Shown: positions 35,561 through 44,020, numbered from the stretch's first letter. The stretch is 64,000 nt of DNA from Rhodobacteraceae bacterium IMCC1909 (GCA_030704425.1 JAPDHM010000002.1:124001-188000); one strand, 5' to 3'. Notes: a model not told the origin generated them from the letters alone. Program-made: numbers and translations.

Positions 35561-35816
35561 ATGTTGCTGGCAAGTAATGATTAGGCTTCAGTCTGCAAAA
35601 TCGGTACGAAGCAATTAACTCCGCAAAACATCCTTGGCTGAGCTAGCATTGTTTAGCCGCTTTGTTGGGCAGATAATTTCTTTCTTGCATAAGATTTGAA
35701 CGCAGAGCCATGCACCTGAAGCATGTCGGAAATGCAATTTTGTTGATTGTTGCATTGCAGCATTTTGAGCTAAAAAAAACGTAGCTTAAATTTCCTCCCG
35801 AAATTGTAGTGTTTAC

Positions 35817-35847
35817 TGGCGGTGTCTTTTGGCACCGCCATTTTTTT
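35817..35847 (+). terminator. Rho-independent terminator
   Basis: TGGCGGTG (35817-35824), eight-base loop, CACCGCCA (35833-35840), then seven Ts. Textbook form. It probably ended an operon before the IS6 insertion, possibly urt. Confidence 0.85.
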
Positions 35848-35971
35848 GCTTAGTGTGACGCTGGTAACATTCGTGGGCATGCGTCCAACGCATAACGGGA
35901 ATGCAACTGTGTGGGATGAAATTTAACGTGATAAATTCTATAATATTAGATGTAAAAGAAAGGAGAGTAAA

Positions 35972-36193
35972 ATGCTTAAACGACTTTTTAACGCAATGAT
36001 TGTAGCCCGTCAGGCGTCCGCCACAATGCAAGCACTGCAGTACATGAGTGATCGCCAGCTAGAAGACATTGGCTTCACCCGTGAGACTTTTGTCGAGCAA
36101 ATGAAAGCCAATATATTAACTGAATTAGATGCTGCAGACGCAGAAAAATCTCAGGCAGCACCAGTAAACCCAAATTTGGTAGGCGCCGTGTAA
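35972..36193 (+). CDS. DUF1127 small protein
   Basis: 73 residues. Contains ALQYMSDRQLEDIGFTRETF, the DUF1127/YjiS signature (L-x2-M-S-D-x-x-L-x-D-I-G-hydrophobic-x-R), with an Arg-bearing amphipathic N-terminus. Proteins of this family are short, abundant in alphaproteobacteria, and some bind RNA or regulate phosphate and carbon metabolism. AAGGAGAG precedes the ATG. Stand-alone gene. Confidence 0.88.
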   Translation: MLKRLFNAMIVARQASATMQALQYMSDRQLEDIGFTRETFVEQMKANILTELDAADAEKSQAAPVNPNLVGAV

Positions 36194-36204
36194 GCAGCGC
36201 CTAA
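36179..36204. terminator. Hairpin between convergent genes
   Basis: TAGGCGC (36180-36186) pairs with GCGCCTA (36197-36203), spanning the DUF1127 stop. There is no T-run, so bidirectional termination is only possible, not certain. Confidence 0.35.
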
Positions 36205-36231
36205 CTACGTAGTATACGAGACGTTCGGATT

Positions 36232-36501
36232 TTAGCTAAAGTCCAACATCAACTCACCCGCAGTAATGCCCGTGGCTTTAGTATCTGTCATTTCCATAGC
36301 AGCAGCCCTCAAACCATCGATAGCAGCCTGCGCTGTTGCAGAATCTGGCCATACAATCATTGTCCGTGCGGTGTTAGTGCCGGTTGCAGTGGCTTTAAAG
36401 CTAAGTGCGCCAGCAGCTTGCACCTTCGGCCACATAGCCTCGCCAGTGGCAGTCATCGCATCCATGTCGGAAAATTCCCAGTCGGTAAAAGTAGCGAACA
36501 T
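36232..36501 (-). CDS. Small protein, ferredoxin-like/ABM-type fold suspected
   Basis: 89 residues, MFATFTDWEFSDMDAMTATG ... ELMLDFS. An excellent ribosome binding site (AAGGAG, 8 bp before ATG) supports expression. Alternating strand-helix pattern with TARTMIVWPDSATAQAAIDG resembles small antibiotic-biosynthesis-monooxygenase-like domains. No catalytic residues recognised. Convergent with the DUF1127 gene. Confidence 0.65.
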   Translation of the reverse strand: MFATFTDWEFSDMDAMTATGEAMWPKVQAAGALSFKATATGTNTARTMIVWPDSATAQAAIDGLRAAAMEMTDTKATGITAGELMLDFS

Positions 36502-36677
36502 TTTTGTTTTCTCCTTTAGTTTTGCCTCTCAATTCTACGGAAAAATTTGTACATGGCAAATAAAGGGACCAGCCCCGGGGGATGAGGCTGGCCAAGTCAG
36601 GAAAAGAGCCTGCTAGTTATGTCTGAAGGTTTGAACAGCAGACCCATGTTCTAAAGCTAGCTCAACATCACCTGCTG

Positions 36678-36785
36678 CAATGCGACCGATGGTCCTGTCA
36701 GACGAATGGAGGATGTTGTGTCATTTGCGGACGTTACAAATACACCCTCCCCGTTGCAACTGAGTTTAATCTTACAGTTACATCA
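36678..36785. repeat. Minimal IS6 derivative: two fused ends
   Basis: GGTCCTGTCAGACGAATG (IS6 right end) runs almost directly into TGTGTCATTTGCGGACGTTAC and GAGTTTAATCTTACAGTTAC (IS6 left end). About 100 bp, all internal sequence gone. 36502-36872 holds no gene. Confidence 0.65.
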
Positions 36786-36872
36786 CGTGTGTTCCAGGCA
36801 TATTCAGCTATCAGGACTTTCTTGAGCGCGTCATAGGAAAAATGGCGGCACTGGCATAAGAGTCATTGCAGC

Positions 36873-37340
36873 CTACCAGCTATTGTAGCCAAGATACTTG
36901 CCTGACATCTCGACCTTCACGCGATCCCCCTTTGGGTTTTCAACGCGCGTTAAAGTCATATCAAAGTCGATGGCAGACATAATCCCGTCGCCAAATTTTT
37001 CTTGGATCAGAGCCTTGAGCGTCGGGCCATAGACGCCAACGATTTCGTAAAAGCGGTAAATGCAGGGGTCGGTTGGCACGGCTTGCTCCCAAATCTTGGT
37101 AGGACTTTCGGCCAAAACACTTTCCGCCTCTTGCGGCAGCCCCATGACAGTGACCATCAACTTTGCTTTCTCGGGCGGAAAAGCATTCATGCCCATTGCG
37201 GCGGAATGGGTCCAGATAGGCGACATATCGATCTTCTCGGCAATATCTTCCCATGTCAGTCCAGCCTGTTTCTTGGCGGACAGGATCAGCGCGGTGACGT
37301 CTTCTTTGGTCATCATTTCAGCCATTGTGAGGTCTTTCAT
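36873..37340 (-). CDS. cynS: Cyanate hydratase (cyanase)
   Basis: 155 residues, full length. Converts cyanate plus bicarbonate into ammonia and CO2 (via carbamate) as a cytoplasmic decamer. N-terminal helical domain (KEDVTALILSAKKQAGLTWE DIAEKI) and C-terminal catalytic domain with Arg96 and Glu99 (YRFYEIVGVYG) and Ser122 (MSAIDFDM), at the same numbers as in the E. coli enzyme. Last gene of a minus-strand operon with a three-part ABC importer, 17 bp after the ATPase. This identifies the imported substrate as cyanate and the pathway as nitrogen acquisition. Confidence 0.97.
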   Translation of the reverse strand: MKDLTMAEMMTKEDVTALILSAKKQAGLTWEDIAEKIDMSPIWTHSAAMGMNAFPPEKAKLMVTVMGLPQEAESVLAESPTKIWEQAVPTDPCIYRFYEIVGVYGPTLKALIQEKFGDGIMSAIDFDMTLTRVENPKGDRVKVEMSGKYLGYNSW

Positions 37341-37357
37341 ATTGGTCTCCTTCGGTC

Positions 37358-38263
37358 TTAGCTATTTACTGCCTTTAAGGTGGATCGTTTGTTTTCGGGG
37401 TCTTCTGTGGGATCGGTCAAGTCGATCCTGACCGTTTTGGGTTTGTTCGTTTTGCTTGCTTCCGTTGGCTGTCCAGCCAGTTCCTTTGATCGTTTCCCTA
37501 GGAACTGCACCAAATGGTTGCGGATCGCGTAGTAGTTGGGGTGTTCGACGATTTCAGTCCGGTTGCGCGGGCGCGGGATTGTGATCTCGACACTTTCGGC
37601 AACACGCGCGTACGGTCCGTTTGTCATCAACAGGATGCGGTCGGCCAGCAGGATTGCCTCGTCGATGTCATGAGTTATCATAAAAACCGTCTGCTCCATC
37701 TGCCCCCAAATCTTGAGCAGCTCGTCCTGAATAGTCCCGCGCGTTAGGGCATCAAGTGCGCCGAAAGGCTCATCCAGAAGCAACAGCTTCGGATGGTTTG
37801 CAAAGGCGCGCGCAATCGACACCCGCTGGCGCATGCCGCCTGACAACTGGCTTGGCTTGCGGTGGATAACATCCCCCTCAAGCCCAACCATCGCAAGGAA
37901 GTTTGTCGCGTGTTCTTCGACTTGGCTTTTGGTCCATTCCGGATGGCGCGCCTTGATCCCAAACGTAACATTCTTGAGCGTCGTCAGCCAAGGGAGCAAG
38001 GAGTAGTTCTGAAACACCACGCCACGGTCAAGGCTGGGGCCTTTGACCTCTTGCCCATCCATTATCACGCAGCCACTTGTCGGATCGGCAAGGCCAGCAA
38101 GGATATTCATGATCGTGGATTTGCCGCAGCCGGAGTGGCCAAGGATAACCACGAATTCGCCTTTCTCAACCCCGAAAGAGGCATTTTCAAAAACAGTCAT
38201 CTCGCCGCCGTTCCCGTTTGGGAACTTCTGGACGAGTTTTTCGATGCTTAGAAATGGTTTCAT
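37358..38263 (-). CDS. Cyanate/nitrate-type ABC transporter ATP-binding protein
   Basis: 301 residues from MKPFLSIEKLVQKFPNGNGG at 38263 (AAGGAAG upstream); a longer frame starts inside the permease. Walker A GHSGCGKST, signature LSGGMRQRVSIARAF, Walker B LLLLDEPFGALDA, EQTVFMITHDIDEAILLADR. The tail after residue 260 is charged and variable (KRSKELAGQPTEASKTNKPK). NrtD/CynD group of the nitrate-sulfonate-cyanate importers. Between the permease (10 bp) and cynS. Confidence 0.93.
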   Translation of the reverse strand: MKPFLSIEKLVQKFPNGNGGEMTVFENASFGVEKGEFVVILGHSGCGKSTIMNILAGLADPTSGCVIMDGQEVKGPSLDRGVVFQNYSLLPWLTTLKNVTFGIKARHPEWTKSQVEEHATNFLAMVGLEGDVIHRKPSQLSGGMRQRVSIARAFANHPKLLLLDEPFGALDALTRGTIQDELLKIWGQMEQTVFMITHDIDEAILLADRILLMTNGPYARVAESVEITIPRPRNRTEIVEHPNYYAIRNHLVQFLGKRSKELAGQPTEASKTNKPKTVRIDLTDPTEDPENKRSTLKAVNS

Positions 38264-38273
38264 GAGGCTTCCT

Positions 38274-39107
38274 TCATTCGGCGTAGGTGACACGGCGCTG
38301 TAGCAGGCCGAACATTGCGTCCAGCAACATGCCCACCACACCAATCATTAGTATCGAAAAAACGACTGAGGTCAGGTCAAGATTGTTCCATTCGTTCCAA
38401 ACGTAGTAGCCAATGCCCGTGCCACCGACGAGCATTTCAGCCGCCACAATGACCAGCCACGCAATACCTATCGAGATGCGCATTCCAGTCAAAATGGTCG
38501 GCGCAGCAGCTGGCAAGATGACCGTGAAGGCCGTTTTGATCGGCCCAAGCTCGTGGGTGCGGGCAACATTCACCCAGTCCTCACGCACTCCGGCAACGCC
38601 AAAAGCGGTGTTGATCAACATCGGCCAGATCGAGCAGATGAAAATCACAAAGATCGCAGAAGCCTCACTGTCTCCGATGATGAACAGCGCAAGTGGCATC
38701 CAAGCGAGCGGAGAGATTGGGCGCAGCACCTGAATGAACGGATTGAAAGCCTTGTAAGCCACTTGGCTCATCCCAATCAGGAACCCGAAGGGGATAGCAA
38801 TCAATGCGGCAAGGAGATAGCCTGTCAGGACACGGTAGATCGAATACCCGATCTGAATGCCAATGCCCTTGTCGTTGGGTCCCGCATCATAGAAAGGGTC
38901 GCTTAGTTGATCCCATGCCTTGATAATGACCTGACTGGGTGGCGGGACACCAGCCTTTGGGGAGCCAGCACCAGTCAGAATTTCGTATTCCGTCAACTCC
39001 TTAACGGCTTTCTGGGCAGGAATGGCGGCCTCCCATATCAGGAGACCGACAACCAGCATCAATACCGACAGCAAAGCGGCGCGTTGGTTCAAGGAAAGGG
39101 TGCCCAT
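38274..39107 (-). CDS. Cyanate/nitrate-type ABC transporter permease
   Basis: 277 residues with about six membrane helices and the EAA-type loop (INTAFGVAGVREDWVNVART, FTVILPAAAPTILTGMRISI) of the NrtB/SsuC/CynB group. The N-terminus MGTLSLNQRAALLSVLMLVV contains the first helix, followed by a periplasmic stretch. Only 3 bp separate it from the binding-protein gene upstream. Confidence 0.93.
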   Translation of the reverse strand: MGTLSLNQRAALLSVLMLVVGLLIWEAAIPAQKAVKELTEYEILTGAGSPKAGVPPPSQVIIKAWDQLSDPFYDAGPNDKGIGIQIGYSIYRVLTGYLLAALIAIPFGFLIGMSQVAYKAFNPFIQVLRPISPLAWMPLALFIIGDSEASAIFVIFICSIWPMLINTAFGVAGVREDWVNVARTHELGPIKTAFTVILPAAAPTILTGMRISIGIAWLVIVAAEMLVGGTGIGYYVWNEWNNLDLTSVVFSILMIGVVGMLLDAMFGLLQRRVTYAE

Positions 39108-39110
39108 GGC

Positions 39111-40493
39111 TTACCCTTTCCCGATCGGAAAGCTGCTGACGTATTCTTCCGGCTTCGCAGGATCAAAGGTCTTACCCATAATAGTGTACGATTTGTAAGT
39201 GATGTCCGGCGCCTCATACCCGAGGTCTTCCATTACTTTCTTACAATCAGCGGCCAGGTAGACCTGCTCCGCGACGCCGCGGTAGTCGACGTCGCCTTCG
39301 ATGTAGCCCCACCGCTTCATCTGTGTCAGGATCCATACGCCCATGGAATGCCACGGAAAGGGGTCGAAATCTATCCGATCAGGCACGCGCTTCACTTCGC
39401 CCAGGCCGTCGGCGTAGGTCCCTGTAAGGACCTGCTCTATCACCGTGACCGGCTGGTTTAAGTAGTTGGTGGGGGCGATTGCCTCCGCGATTTCTTTACG
39501 GTTCTCGGCTGCTGATGCATATTGCGTGGCGTCGATGATCGACTTCAAAAGCGCGCCATAGGTGTTTGGCAACTGTTGCGCAAATGACAGGGGGGCTGCG
39601 AAAGCACAGCAAGGGTGGCCTTCCCAAATATCCTTGGTCAACATGTGCAGGAACCCGATGCCCTCATAGACGGCGCGCTGATTGAATGGATCGGGCGACA
39701 AATAGCCGTCAAGATTGCCGGCTCGCAGGTTGGCAACCATCTCTGGCGGCGGCACAACGCGGATCTGGATATCGACATCGGGGTCCAAGCCAAACTCGGC
39801 CACGTAATACCGGAGCAGGAAATTGTGCATCGAGTATTCAAACGGCACGCCAAAGGTGAAGCCCTTCCATTGCTTAGGATCACGTTTGTCAAGGTGTTCA
39901 TTCGACAGCACGATGGCTTGTCCGTTAATGTTTTCGACAGCTGGCATGATGTAAGGTTCCGCAACCGACCCCGCCCCAAGACTCATCGCCAAAGGCATGG
40001 GCGTCAGCATGTGCGAGGCGTCATATTCTCCGTTCAGAGACTTGTCGCGCGCAACGGCCCAACCTGCGGTTTTGATCACCTGGGCATTAAGACCGTAGCG
40101 CTCATAGAAACCCAAAGGCTGTGCCATAATTATCGGGGTCGCGCAGGTGATCGGCACAAATCCAATATTCAGGTCTGTTTTTTCAGGTGGCCCAAGTTTG
40201 TCGAGAATTGCAGCTTTCGCCTCGTTCAGCGGAAAGACCGATGCCAGTGCGGCGGCCATTGTCGAACCGCCCATCATACCCATGAAGGATCGACGCCCGA
40301 TGTCGCTTTGACCAAAAACAGACCGGACAATCGCGCTTTCAACGGCGCGTTCCATCATTCCTTCGGAGGAGGACAGATCAATACTTTCCGCCACCTCAAA
40401 TTTGGGTGCGCTACAGGTGTGACAGCCACAATCGGCGGCGTGCCGCAGATCTGTTTCTGGAGAGAAGGGATTACCCAGTGATTTAATAGTCAT
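39111..40493 (-). CDS. Cyanate/nitrate-type substrate-binding protein (NrtA/CynA group)
   Basis: 460 residues from MTIKSLGNPFSPETDLR at 40493, with GAGG nearby upstream; the longer frame's extra residues look non-coding. A Cys-rich leader (DCGCHTCSAPKF) and the twin-arginine segment IGRRSFMGMMGGSTMAAALA near residues 65-90 indicate Tat export. The periplasmic domain follows (LNIGFVPITCATPIIMAQPL, GVPFEYSMHNFLLRYYVAEF). Linkage to cynS supports cyanate as ligand. First gene of the operon, divergent from the regulator at 40667. Confidence 0.9.
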   Translation of the reverse strand: MTIKSLGNPFSPETDLRHAADCGCHTCSAPKFEVAESIDLSSSEGMMERAVESAIVRSVFGQSDIGRRSFMGMMGGSTMAAALASVFPLNEAKAAILDKLGPPEKTDLNIGFVPITCATPIIMAQPLGFYERYGLNAQVIKTAGWAVARDKSLNGEYDASHMLTPMPLAMSLGAGSVAEPYIMPAVENINGQAIVLSNEHLDKRDPKQWKGFTFGVPFEYSMHNFLLRYYVAEFGLDPDVDIQIRVVPPPEMVANLRAGNLDGYLSPDPFNQRAVYEGIGFLHMLTKDIWEGHPCCAFAAPLSFAQQLPNTYGALLKSIIDATQYASAAENRKEIAEAIAPTNYLNQPVTVIEQVLTGTYADGLGEVKRVPDRIDFDPFPWHSMGVWILTQMKRWGYIEGDVDYRGVAEQVYLAADCKKVMEDLGYEAPDITYKSYTIMGKTFDPAKPEEYVSSFPIGKG

Positions 40494-40627
40494 ATTGCAA
40501 CCTCGCTGTTGATTTTCTCCATTGTGGCAGTGGGGCAACGGCATTTGTAGGCATTCGTTAAGAAGTCAAAAAATGGATTTTGTGATTAATTTCAATGCAA
40601 AAATGGTAATGTGGTTCAAAAAAGTTT

Positions 40628-40658
40628 TACGAAATATCGTAATTTACGATATCTCGTA
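40628..40658. promoter_or_regulatory. Tandem palindromic operator at the regulator start
   Basis: Two copies of TACGA-N4-TCGTA, 40628-40641 and 40645-40658, separated by three bases; together they also form a larger inverted repeat. The second ends 8 bp before the regulator's ATG, which suggests autorepression. It lies about 135 bp upstream of the cyanate operon start, a place from which an enhancer-type activator could act. Confidence 0.65.
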
Positions 40659-40666
40659 TTGCACAC

Positions 40667-42544
40667 ATGCGCGTGCCCGCGCCCTATCCAGGAATGATTG
40701 ATACCGATTCCGATTCGTTTCTCACCGGCGCTTTTGGCCCGACCATCCTGCTTCATCTTAGCCAGGACCGTATTTTGGCAGCGAACCAAGAGGCCGAAGC
40801 ACTTTTAGGGGATGATGCCCTGCCAGGATCGCATTTTGCCCGCTTCGTTGCTGCGGGTATGGAGGCCTTCGTTGTCTTTATCACGGAGGCACAGTATCGC
40901 GGTACCGCTTGGACCCGGCAGGTAACACTACAAAGTGCTGACCAGACGCCATTGCAATGCGAGGTGACTGGACGGGCCGTATACCACGATGGTCAGGACA
41001 TGCTGCTTCTGCATATGCTTGACCTTGAAACCCTTGAACAACATGCAGCCGAAGCTGAAGCCAGAAAAATCTACAATGGTGGGCTTATTGAATGGCATCG
41101 TGCGCAAAGATTCTTTGCAGAACTGGAGCGCGAAAACCAACTGATCCTCAACGCCGCCGGTGAAGGGATTTACGGGGTCAATGCCGACGGGAAGACAACT
41201 TTTGTCAATCGCGCCGCACAGGAAATGCTTGGCTGGACCACCCAAGACCTTTTGGGCCAAGATATCCACGCAAAAATTCACCATCACTACCTGACCGGCG
41301 AGGAATATCCATCGCACGAGTGTCCGATCTATCAATCCTTCCGGTATGAGCAGGTTAACCGGATTGAGAACGAAGTGTTCTGGCGCAAGGACGGAAAGCC
41401 GATCCGGGTCGAATATGTCTCGACCCCGATCTACGACGGCCCCCAATTGGTCGGTGCAGTAGTCATTTTTCACGACATCACAGAACGCTGGGAAAACGAA
41501 CGCAAACTACACGTGGCGATGGACGAAGTGGCGGCCCTGCGCGATCAGTTGGAGGAGGAAAACGCCTACCTGCAAGAAGCGATCAGCATCGAGCGCGCGC
41601 ATCACGACATTATTGGGCGCTCGGATGCGACCCAGGGGATCATCAAGCAGGTCGAACTCGTCGGGCCTACTGATACAAGCGTCATAATCCATGGCGAGAG
41701 CGGCGTTGGAAAATCCCTTATAGCCTCAGCTGTTCATGGTGAGAGCAGCCGTAAACGTCGCCCTATGATCCACTTTAAGGCAGGAGCCGTGAGCCCTGAG
41801 AAAATCGAAAGTGAATTGTTCGGCCACGTTCGTGGTGCCTTCGCCGGTGCGCTCAAGGATCGGCCCGGCAAGTTAGAATTGGCGCACGGTGGTACATTGT
41901 TCATTGATGAAGTCGCGGACATACCTATCGAATTACAGGGCCATCTGCTGGATGCATTACAAAACAGAGTGGCGACCCGATTGGGCGATGATCGCAACCG
42001 CAGCCTTGATCTGCGCGTGATCGCCTCGACCAACCGCGACGTTGACCGCGAGGTGCAAGCAGGGCGTTTGCGTCAGGACTTAATGCTTCATCTTGGGGTC
42101 TTTCCCATTCTATGTCTCCCTTTACGCGATCGCCCGGAGGACATTCCGGTCCTGACAATACATCTGCTGCGCATCGCCTGTAAACGACTTGGTCGAAAGG
42201 TCCCGATCGTCACCGAAGGGGCAATGCGAAAGTTGCAAGATTACCACTGGCCCGGCAACGTGCGCGAACTGGCAAACGTAATCGAACGCGGTGCCATCGT
42301 GTCGCAATCCGAAAAGTTACAAGTTGAAATCCAAAGCCAAGTAATACAAGGCGCTTTGCCGACCTCCACCTTGCTCTCCGAAGCGGATGTCGAAAATATC
42401 CGCAGAACCAACATCATCGCATGCATGAAAAGGGCCGGTGGAAAGGTTTCCGGGAACAAGGGGGCGGCCGCATTGCTTGGGATCAAACCAACGACACTGT
42501 ATTCAAGGCTCAAAAAACTGGGGCTGAGCGAAAATGACTGGTGA
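40667..42544 (+). CDS. NtrC/sigma54-activator-like regulator with PAS domains, atypical
   Basis: 625 residues. PAS-like region near 20-125, a second PAS near 155-275 (GVNADGKTTFVNRAAQEMLG), coiled linker (LRDQLEEENAYLQEAISIER), AAA+ domain 315-560 with Walker A GESGVGKS (343-350) and Walker B LFIDE (411-415), Fis-type helix-turn-helix at the end (GNKGAAALLGIKPTTLYSRL). The sigma54-contacting loop is GAFAGA instead of GAFTGA, and the arginine usually found in DLxxRL is a His (DLMLHLGVF). Such losses occur in members that no longer activate sigma54. Divergent from the cyanate operon, its likely target, and probably senses cyanate or nitrogen state through a PAS domain. Confidence 0.85.
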   Translation: MRVPAPYPGMIDTDSDSFLTGAFGPTILLHLSQDRILAANQEAEALLGDDALPGSHFARFVAAGMEAFVVFITEAQYRGTAWTRQVTLQSADQTPLQCEVTGRAVYHDGQDMLLLHMLDLETLEQHAAEAEARKIYNGGLIEWHRAQRFFAELERENQLILNAAGEGIYGVNADGKTTFVNRAAQEMLGWTTQDLLGQDIHAKIHHHYLTGEEYPSHECPIYQSFRYEQVNRIENEVFWRKDGKPIRVEYVSTPIYDGPQLVGAVVIFHDITERWENERKLHVAMDEVAALRDQLEEENAYLQEAISIERAHHDIIGRSDATQGIIKQVELVGPTDTSVIIHGESGVGKSLIASAVHGESSRKRRPMIHFKAGAVSPEKIESELFGHVRGAFAGALKDRPGKLELAHGGTLFIDEVADIPIELQGHLLDALQNRVATRLGDDRNRSLDLRVIASTNRDVDREVQAGRLRQDLMLHLGVFPILCLPLRDRPEDIPVLTIHLLRIACKRLGRKVPIVTEGAMRKLQDYHWPGNVRELANVIERGAIVSQSEKLQVEIQSQVIQGALPTSTLLSEADVENIRRTNIIACMKRAGGKVSGNKGAAALLGIKPTTLYSRLKKLGLSENDW

Positions 42545-42556
42545 ATGCTTGAGTGG

Positions 42557-42690
42557 GTGCTGTCAGACTAATGAGAACTCGCATCGGATTTCTAGCGCAG
42601 CCTGAACCTATGCGCTCAATAGTTGGCGCCACTCAGTAAGATCGGCCGTTCGATTGAGCTTGAAATTGATGCGTGCGTAAAGGTGCATTG
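42557..42690. repeat. IS6 right-end remnant
   Basis: GGTGCTGTCAGACTAATGAG through ATGCGCTCAATAGTTGGCGC to GATTGAGCTTGAAATTGATG; matches the 3' end of the IS6 at 54526. It runs straight into the arm repeat below. Confidence 0.75.
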
Positions 42691-42699
42691 CAACAGCCT

Positions 42700-42937
42700 C
42701 ACAGCCAACATTACCCCACACCCAGCCCCCGTAGCGCCTTAACCGAGCCACAGCCGCGTCAGCAGGCAAACAGCTGCGTAACCAAGCGCCAAATCAAACA
42801 TGTGTGCATCGACGCGTAGGCGTGCGGGCGCGTGGCGGAAATAGCGGGTATGGTCAACCAAAGGGGGGACAAAAGGGGGGACTAATTCAATCAATAATAA
42901 TTAACAGGTTGATATTTAATATTTATGTGATGAATTG
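42700..42937. repeat. Arm repeat left of att core F
   Basis: Close copy of 8740-8974, including paired GGGGGGAC at 42863-42870 and 42875-42882 (spacing 12). An ORF across this and the next repeat is not conserved in the other copy and is rejected as a gene. Confidence 0.7.
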
Positions 42938-42953
42938 TGGTGCCCCCACACGG
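42938..42953. repeat. att core F, hybrid of B-left and D-right
   Basis: TGGTGCCCCCACACGG then ACTC. Left flank matches core B's left flank, right flank matches core D's right flank. That is what integration of an island-2-type element at a B-type site, without island 1, would give. Confidence 0.75.
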
Positions 42954-43150
42954 ACTCTGGTTCCTTCAGTGCGACTTATATCCATTCCTGCATTAAGATT
43001 CACACGGCTAATACTGCCTGTCAACACACGATGAATAACCAATGTGGACAGATGTGTGACACGTTGTGGACCAAATGTGTACCAACTTGCAGGGGGGTAG
43101 ATGGGCCACCCCACCCTACTAGGTTATCTATATATGACCTCTGCCGGTGA
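42954..43150. repeat. Island left arm, second copy
   Basis: Near-identical to 16641-16838, with TGTGGAC-type repeats. Marks the left end of a third island whose integrase is not obvious. Confidence 0.75.
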
Positions 43151-43233
43151 TTAGCCCTGCGAGTTTGTAAACCAGTATCGGTTCAGTTTCGGGTTAGATG
43201 ACCGTTATGAGAAGTCCTTAGGGGGTCAAAGTG

Positions 43234-43509
43234 CTATAGTACTATATAGGAACCTGACCCTTTAACGGTGTCACTCCCCGAAACTTCAGGCTCTGGCCCG
43301 TACAGATACTCCAGCTTTAACTCAGTGATAGCACCTTCACCCCAGCCAGTGGTTAGATGGGACAGTACTTCTGCTTCAGTCCACGGAGTGTAGAGGCTGG
43401 TGGTGGGACTGCCTGAGTAATTCTTCGGGAGGTAGAGGTGACGGTGGGGGGTCTTGCGTTTTACCTTAGCGTCAAAGGTGGCTATCTGGGTGGCTGTTCG
43501 AGCTAAGTT
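43234..43509 (-). pseudogene. Open frame without a start, gene tail
   Basis: The minus strand is open for about 90 codons: ...RTATQIATFDAKVKRKTPHR, LYLPKNYSGSPTTSLYTPWT, LSHLTTGWGEGAITELKLEY, ending GSYIVL at CTA 43234. No start codon at its head, where it overlaps the sulfotransferase relic's end. Likely the remainder of a phage or island gene. Family unknown. Confidence 0.4.
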
Positions 43510-43677
43510 TCAAGCTCATCAAAGACACCGTCTAAGAACGGCTCATACTTTCTCCACGCTTGTGAACTGCCCTTGTAAACTTTCTTCCGAACTTGCTGTT
43601 GAGAAGCCGTCTTCACAGACCTCTTGTTATTCTGCGGTGCCAGACATGCATCTTCCCATTTAAGCCCCAAGCCTTCG
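43503..43677 (-). pseudogene. Sulfotransferase C-terminal relic
   Basis: Minus strand reads HEGLGLKWEDACLAPQNNKR then SVKTASQQQVRKKVYKGSSQ and WRKYEPFLDGVFDELET before TAG. This matches the C-terminus of TPR-linked bacterial sulfotransferases (W-E-D-A-C-L, R-x-V-x-T-A-S-x2-Q-V-R, W-R-x-Y-E). The upstream part was removed or displaced by the IS3 element at 43678. Confidence 0.65.
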
Positions 43678-43732
43678 TGTCTTAGCCCCCTAGAACTGTG
43701 CCAGTATATTTTGGCAAAGGGAGTAAGGAAAC

Positions 43733-44020
43733 ATGGCTCGAAAGCGTTATTCTGATGAAGATGTGTTGAAGTTATTGCGCGAGATTGATGTTCATTTGCA
43801 CGATGGTTTGGACGTTGTGAGTTCGTGTCGCAAAGCTGGGATTTCAGATAAGAGTTATTATTACTGGCGTAAGAAGTTTGGAGGCCTTTCTCGTTCGCAG
43901 GTTTCTGAGATGAAATCGCTCAAGAAAGAAAACGAGCGCTTGAAGAAGATCGTCGCTGACTTGCAGTTAGACAAGGTGATCCTGAAGGAGAGCCTTGATC
44001 ATCTAAAGCCGCGGGCCTGA
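43733..44020 (+). CDS. IS3 orfA, helix-turn-helix protein
   Basis: 95 residues. Helix-turn-helix (DVVSSCRKAGISDKSYYYWR) followed by a leucine-zipper-like coil (EMKSLKKENERLKKIVADLQ LDKVILKE), the usual DNA-binding half of IS3 transposases. It ends HLKPRA just before the orfB frame is entered by -1 slippage near TCTAAAG (44002-44008). Confidence 0.92.
   Translation: MARKRYSDEDVLKLLREIDVHLHDGLDVVSSCRKAGISDKSYYYWRKKFGGLSRSQVSEMKSLKKENERLKKIVADLQLDKVILKESLDHLKPRA

Noticed and set aside
39615-40481. 288-codon plus-strand frame
   Set aside because: Antisense to the cyanate-binding-protein gene, which has the Tat signal and family motifs.
42804-43034. 76-codon frame over core F
   Set aside because: Spans the arm repeat, att core and island arm; not preserved in the sister copies at 8740 or 16641.
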